The notes beneath the pieces are model-generated. The model was not told the DNA's origin. It worked only from the letters and a program-made list of their open reading frames with translations, and ran no database searches. This document shows, piece after piece, positions 62,022 through 64,000 of a stretch of 64,000 nucleotides of DNA (the first letter of the stretch is position 1; the number at the start of each line of letters is the position of its first letter). Source of the stretch: Bacteroidales bacterium (GTDB lineage Bacteria; Bacteroidota; Bacteroidia; Bacteroidales; WCHB1-69); assembly GCA_024400875.1 (NCBI GenBank), contig JAKSMB010000005.1, forward strand, positions 33,206-97,205. The letters are read 5' to 3'. A program made the position numbers and the translations under genes.

Positions 62022-62501
62022 ATGTCTCCCAACGAATTCTCATCATTAATTACCAGTAAAATCCATTCCTCCGCGGAGTTACAGATTTACCGCAAGGCAA
62101 ACCTGAAGGAAGCTATCGTGGGGGGACGCACTGCGCTGATACGACAGGATATCGACTGGAGCGATTATCCCATCCGCAACAACCCCTGGCTGCGCGATAA
62201 GCTGGCCGACTACGACCGGTGGGTCGATTACAATAACGCTGACCTCATCGGTGAGGGATATCCCCCACGCGATAAGAATGGAGACCCCTACGAACTCCAC
62301 CACATTGGTCAACAGCAAGATTCACCCTTCGCTGAACTGACCTGGCAGGAACACATGGGCGATGGCAATAACGCTATCCTTCACCCCAACAGAGAAAGCG
62401 AGATCGACCGTCAACAGTTCGACAAGGAGAAATCCGACTACTGGCAGGCACGCTTCGCCATGTTCACACAAGCCGATTTGGATAGGATTTACAAGAAATA
62501 A
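62022..62501 (+). CDS. Stand-alone LHH-type HNH/EndoVII nuclease domain (polymorphic-toxin type)
   Basis: 159 residues from ATG 62022. The C-terminal half carries the LHH-nuclease signature: GDPYELHHIGQ (His93-His94), DSPFAELTWQEH (His111), NAILHP (His121), ESEIDRQQFDKEKSDYWQARF. These domains normally form the C-terminal toxin of large Rhs, T6SS or contact-dependent proteins. Here it stands alone, with ~60 residues before the domain and no delivery module. Base composition rises in GC from about 62060. No immunity gene can be named. An antitoxin-free fragment or a cassette remnant is possible. Confidence 0.85.
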   Translation: MSPNEFSSLITSKIHSSAELQIYRKANLKEAIVGGRTALIRQDIDWSDYPIRNNPWLRDKLADYDRWVDYNNADLIGEGYPPRDKNGDPYELHHIGQQQDSPFAELTWQEHMGDGNNAILHPNRESEIDRQQFDKEKSDYWQARFAMFTQADLDRIYKK

Positions 62502-62561
62502 CTTCGGCAACTTCGATGCCGAAGAGATTAAAAACATCCCCTTCTAAACCCTTTACGCACC

Positions 62562-62735
62562 ATGATACGAGGAAAGACCCTTTTTAGATGTTCGCAATGT
62601 GGCAAGTGGTTTACCGCTGTTGATGTTGAGCAGCAGGCCACTTCGCAAAGTGTGCCCACACCTTGTCCGCGTTGCGGCTCCAAGTGCACCGCTATCAAGG
62701 ATATGCACCTGTTCGCACGGAAGAGCAGTAGGTAG
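62562..62735 (+). CDS. Small zinc-ribbon protein, 57 residues
   Basis: Two CxxC pairs, CSQCGK (10-15) and CPRCGS (35-40), with a further Cys at 42, form a zinc ribbon. The sequence begins MIRGKTLFRCSQ and ends FARKSSR. It lies 60 bp after the LHH nuclease gene. The family is common in Bacteroidota as small hypothetical proteins; whether it relates to the nuclease is unknown. Confidence 0.7.
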   Translation: MIRGKTLFRCSQCGKWFTAVDVEQQATSQSVPTPCPRCGSKCTAIKDMHLFARKSSR

Positions 62736-62741
62736 TAAGCA

Positions 62742-62770
62742 ACAAAGGGGCGAAAGATTCGCCCCTTTGT
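62742..62770. terminator. Bidirectional hairpin between the zinc-ribbon gene and the Rpn remnant
   Basis: ACAAAGGGGCGAA pairs perfectly with TTCGCCCCTTTGT around AGA. The T runs are weak on both strands, so termination is probable but not certain. Confidence 0.6.
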
Positions 62771-62771
62771 C

Positions 62772-63284
62772 CTATTTCACTATTTCCTCAACACTCAGCC
62801 CCGTGATGGAGACTATCGTGTTCAAGTCGATGCCATTTTCAAGCATACCTTTCGCCATGGCAAGTTTGGTTATGGTCTCACCTTCGGCACGACCTTCTTC
62901 ACGGGCACGGTCGCGTTCGAACTCGATGGTGTCCTTGACGTCCTGGTAGTCAAAGATGCTTTTAGCGTAGTCTTCCTTTTCCATAGTCGTGAGTTTTTCG
63001 ATTTTTCCCTGCTCGAAGAAGTCGCGGTATATCGGGTCGTCGAAGGGACATTCCAGCGTCTGTTCGTCGCCCATGTTCTTGATGATGTAGAGCCAGCAGT
63101 GCAGTGCCTCCCGGTCGTCCGCCTCCTTGAACAGGTCCGCAAAAGTACACAATTCTATGAAGATGAACTTGATCTGAGGCAAAAAAACTTTGTTTCGCTG
63201 GTCTTTGAGCTGCACCTCCCACAGGAACCTGTCCGCGTCGTTGAATACTGCCATCTTGAAGTTGAGGATGTTGATGGAGTAGAT
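62772..63284 (-). pseudogene. Rpn-family PD-(D/E)XK nuclease/putative transposase, 5'-truncated
   Basis: Only the C-terminal ~170 residues of a ~300-residue Rpn/PDDEXK_2-type protein remain: YSINILNFKM, DRFLWEVQLKDQRNKVFLPQIKFIFIEL, then DDPIYRDFFEQGKI, AREEGRAEGETITKLAMAKGMLENGID and the final NTIVSITGLSVEEIVK. The N-terminal catalytic half is absent; homology stops at about 63284, just before the repeat array starts at ~63290. The frame continues a few codons into repeat DNA, which is not part of the protein. Confidence 0.82.
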
Positions 63285-63289
63285 GGGCG

Positions 63290-64000
63290 GAAGGTGAAAG
63301 GTAAAAGGACGAAAGGACGAAAGAAGGTTCACATTCCTGTATCATGGGGATTCCGCATCATTTGCTGCGCAAACTCGCGGAATGGGGTGCACGCATCGGG
63401 TGGGAAAATAGGAGTGGGCGGCGGCGCCACGCGTGTGCAAAGGTGTAATATGATCTGCCGCCGCCCATTTGGTTCCGTCCTGTACGTGTGTCGCCCCATT
63501 CCGCAAACGTAGTGCAGCGGAATCTCCAACCCGGGCGGACGAAAGGACGAAAGACGGTTCACATTCCTGTATCACGGGGATTCCGCTGCGTTTGCTGCAC
63601 AAACTCGCGGAATGGGGTGCACGCATCGCCCCATTCCGCAAACGTAGTGCTGCGGAATCCCCAAACCCGGGCGGACGAAAGGACGAAAGACGGTTCCCGT
63701 TCCTGTGGCATGGGGATTCCGCTGCGTTTGCTGTGCAAACTCGCGGAATGGGGTGCACGTTCGGGCGGGAAAATAGGAATGGGCGGCGGCGCCACGCGTG
63801 TGCATAGGTGTAATATGATCTGCCGCCGCCCATTTGGTTCCGTCCTGTACGTGTGTCGCCCCATTCCGCAAACGCAGTGCAGCGGAATCCCCAACCCGAA
63901 AGGACGAAAGACGGTTTGCCTTCCTGTATCACGGAGATTCCGCTTCGTTTGCTGTGCAAACTCGCGGAATGGGGTGCGCGGGCGGGTGGGAAAATAGGAA
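63290..64000. repeat. Array of GC-rich palindromic repeats, at least four units, running off the window
   Basis: Units begin GAAAGGACGAAAGACGG at 63311, 63541, 63677 and 63898 (spacings 230, 136 and 221 bp). Each holds GGGGATTCCGC...GCGGAATGGGG; most also hold its inverse, CCCCATTCCGC...GCGGAATCCCC. Long units add a central hairpin, TGGGCGGCGGC against GCCGCCGCCCA; the 136-bp unit lacks that core. No gene is supported here: long ORFs on both strands arise from the repeat itself. The last unit continues beyond 64000. Confidence 0.9.

Noticed and set aside
62502-62548. Possible SSB-like tail (ends EEIKNIPF) after the LHH nuclease gene
   Set aside because: Only about 14 codons in another frame; too short to support a remnant of ssb.
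63329-63997. Overlapping ORFs of 77-205 residues on both strands in the terminal repeats
   Set aside because: They repeat themselves with the DNA unit, start inside repeats, and have no domain features.
63290-64000. CRISPR array
   Set aside because: Units are 136-230 bp, contain inverted arms and have no constant short repeat with unique spacers; no cas genes are present.

Overview
This window looks like a chromosomal piece of a Bacteroidales (phylum Bacteroidota) bacterium. The evidence is: type IX secretion system (T9SS) sorting domains on secreted proteases; repeated TAnnTTTG promoter elements (the Bacteroidota -7 box) in front of transcription units; and a gene set typical of the order (DAHP synthase-chorismate mutase fusion, PepSY-like exported protein, GH92 mannosidase, coaX/OMP/lptC cluster, EF-G paralogue, lone IMPACT protein). 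The presence of T9SS cargo argues against Bacteroides sensu stricto. I do not name a genus.

Layout. 1-2.8 kb: 3' end of a gingipain-type (C25-like) T9SS protease, surE and a small membrane protein. 2.8-6.0 kb (minus): grpE-dnaJ and a separate ackA. 6.2-11.4 kb (plus): a lipoprotein with OmpA and TPR parts, then a HAD phosphatase, a YD-repeat-like protein and an exported beta-helix-like protein. 11.4-15.7 kb (minus): Mla-type ABC permease/ATPase, cvpA, an M6 T9SS protease and sufE. 15.75-16.5 kb: a SAM-hydrolysing adenosyltransferase. 16.5-26.2 kb (minus): PepSY-like protein, prmA, a 1,499-residue exported protein of unknown function, DAHP synthase-chorismate mutase and a CtpA protease, probably one operon. 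26.3-32.8 kb: ogt facing a long plus-strand operon (M20 amidohydrolase, mntP, coaX, outer-membrane barrel, TPR protein, lptC). 32.8-38 kb: IMPACT, ribD, DUF4340-like (minus), then an rluB-type pseudouridine synthase and a U32 protein (plus). 38.3-39.45 kb: an internally deleted IS3-family element beside a small inverted-repeat element. 39.5-45.7 kb: GH92, FemAB-like protein, gpsA, a lipoprotein and a lone OppB-type permease. 45.8-52.5 kb (minus): EF-G paralogue, tRNA-Glu, nfo, an outer-membrane barrel, rsmE and an ABC-F ATPase. 52.6-59.9 kb (plus): EFR1-type ferredoxin, a small membrane protein, two patatin paralogues around a TSCPD protein, a PH-like small protein, an APH-RapZ fusion, rlmN and a UDG-like protein.

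The last 4 kb is accessory DNA. An AT-rich stretch (59.9-62.05 kb) holds an unrecognised 396-residue protein, a 76-residue protein, and two very short related genes that share a leader motif. Next to it are a stand-alone LHH-type HNH/EndoVII nuclease domain of the polymorphic-toxin kind, a zinc-ribbon protein, a 5'-truncated Rpn/PDDEXK transposase-like gene, and at least four copies of a GC-rich, palindrome-containing repeat that runs off the window end. This tail is the best candidate for something undescribed. The EF-G paralogue without its catalytic histidine, the sugar kinase-RapZ fusion and the duplicated patatins are the most notable points in the conserved part. No rRNA or CRISPR array was seen.
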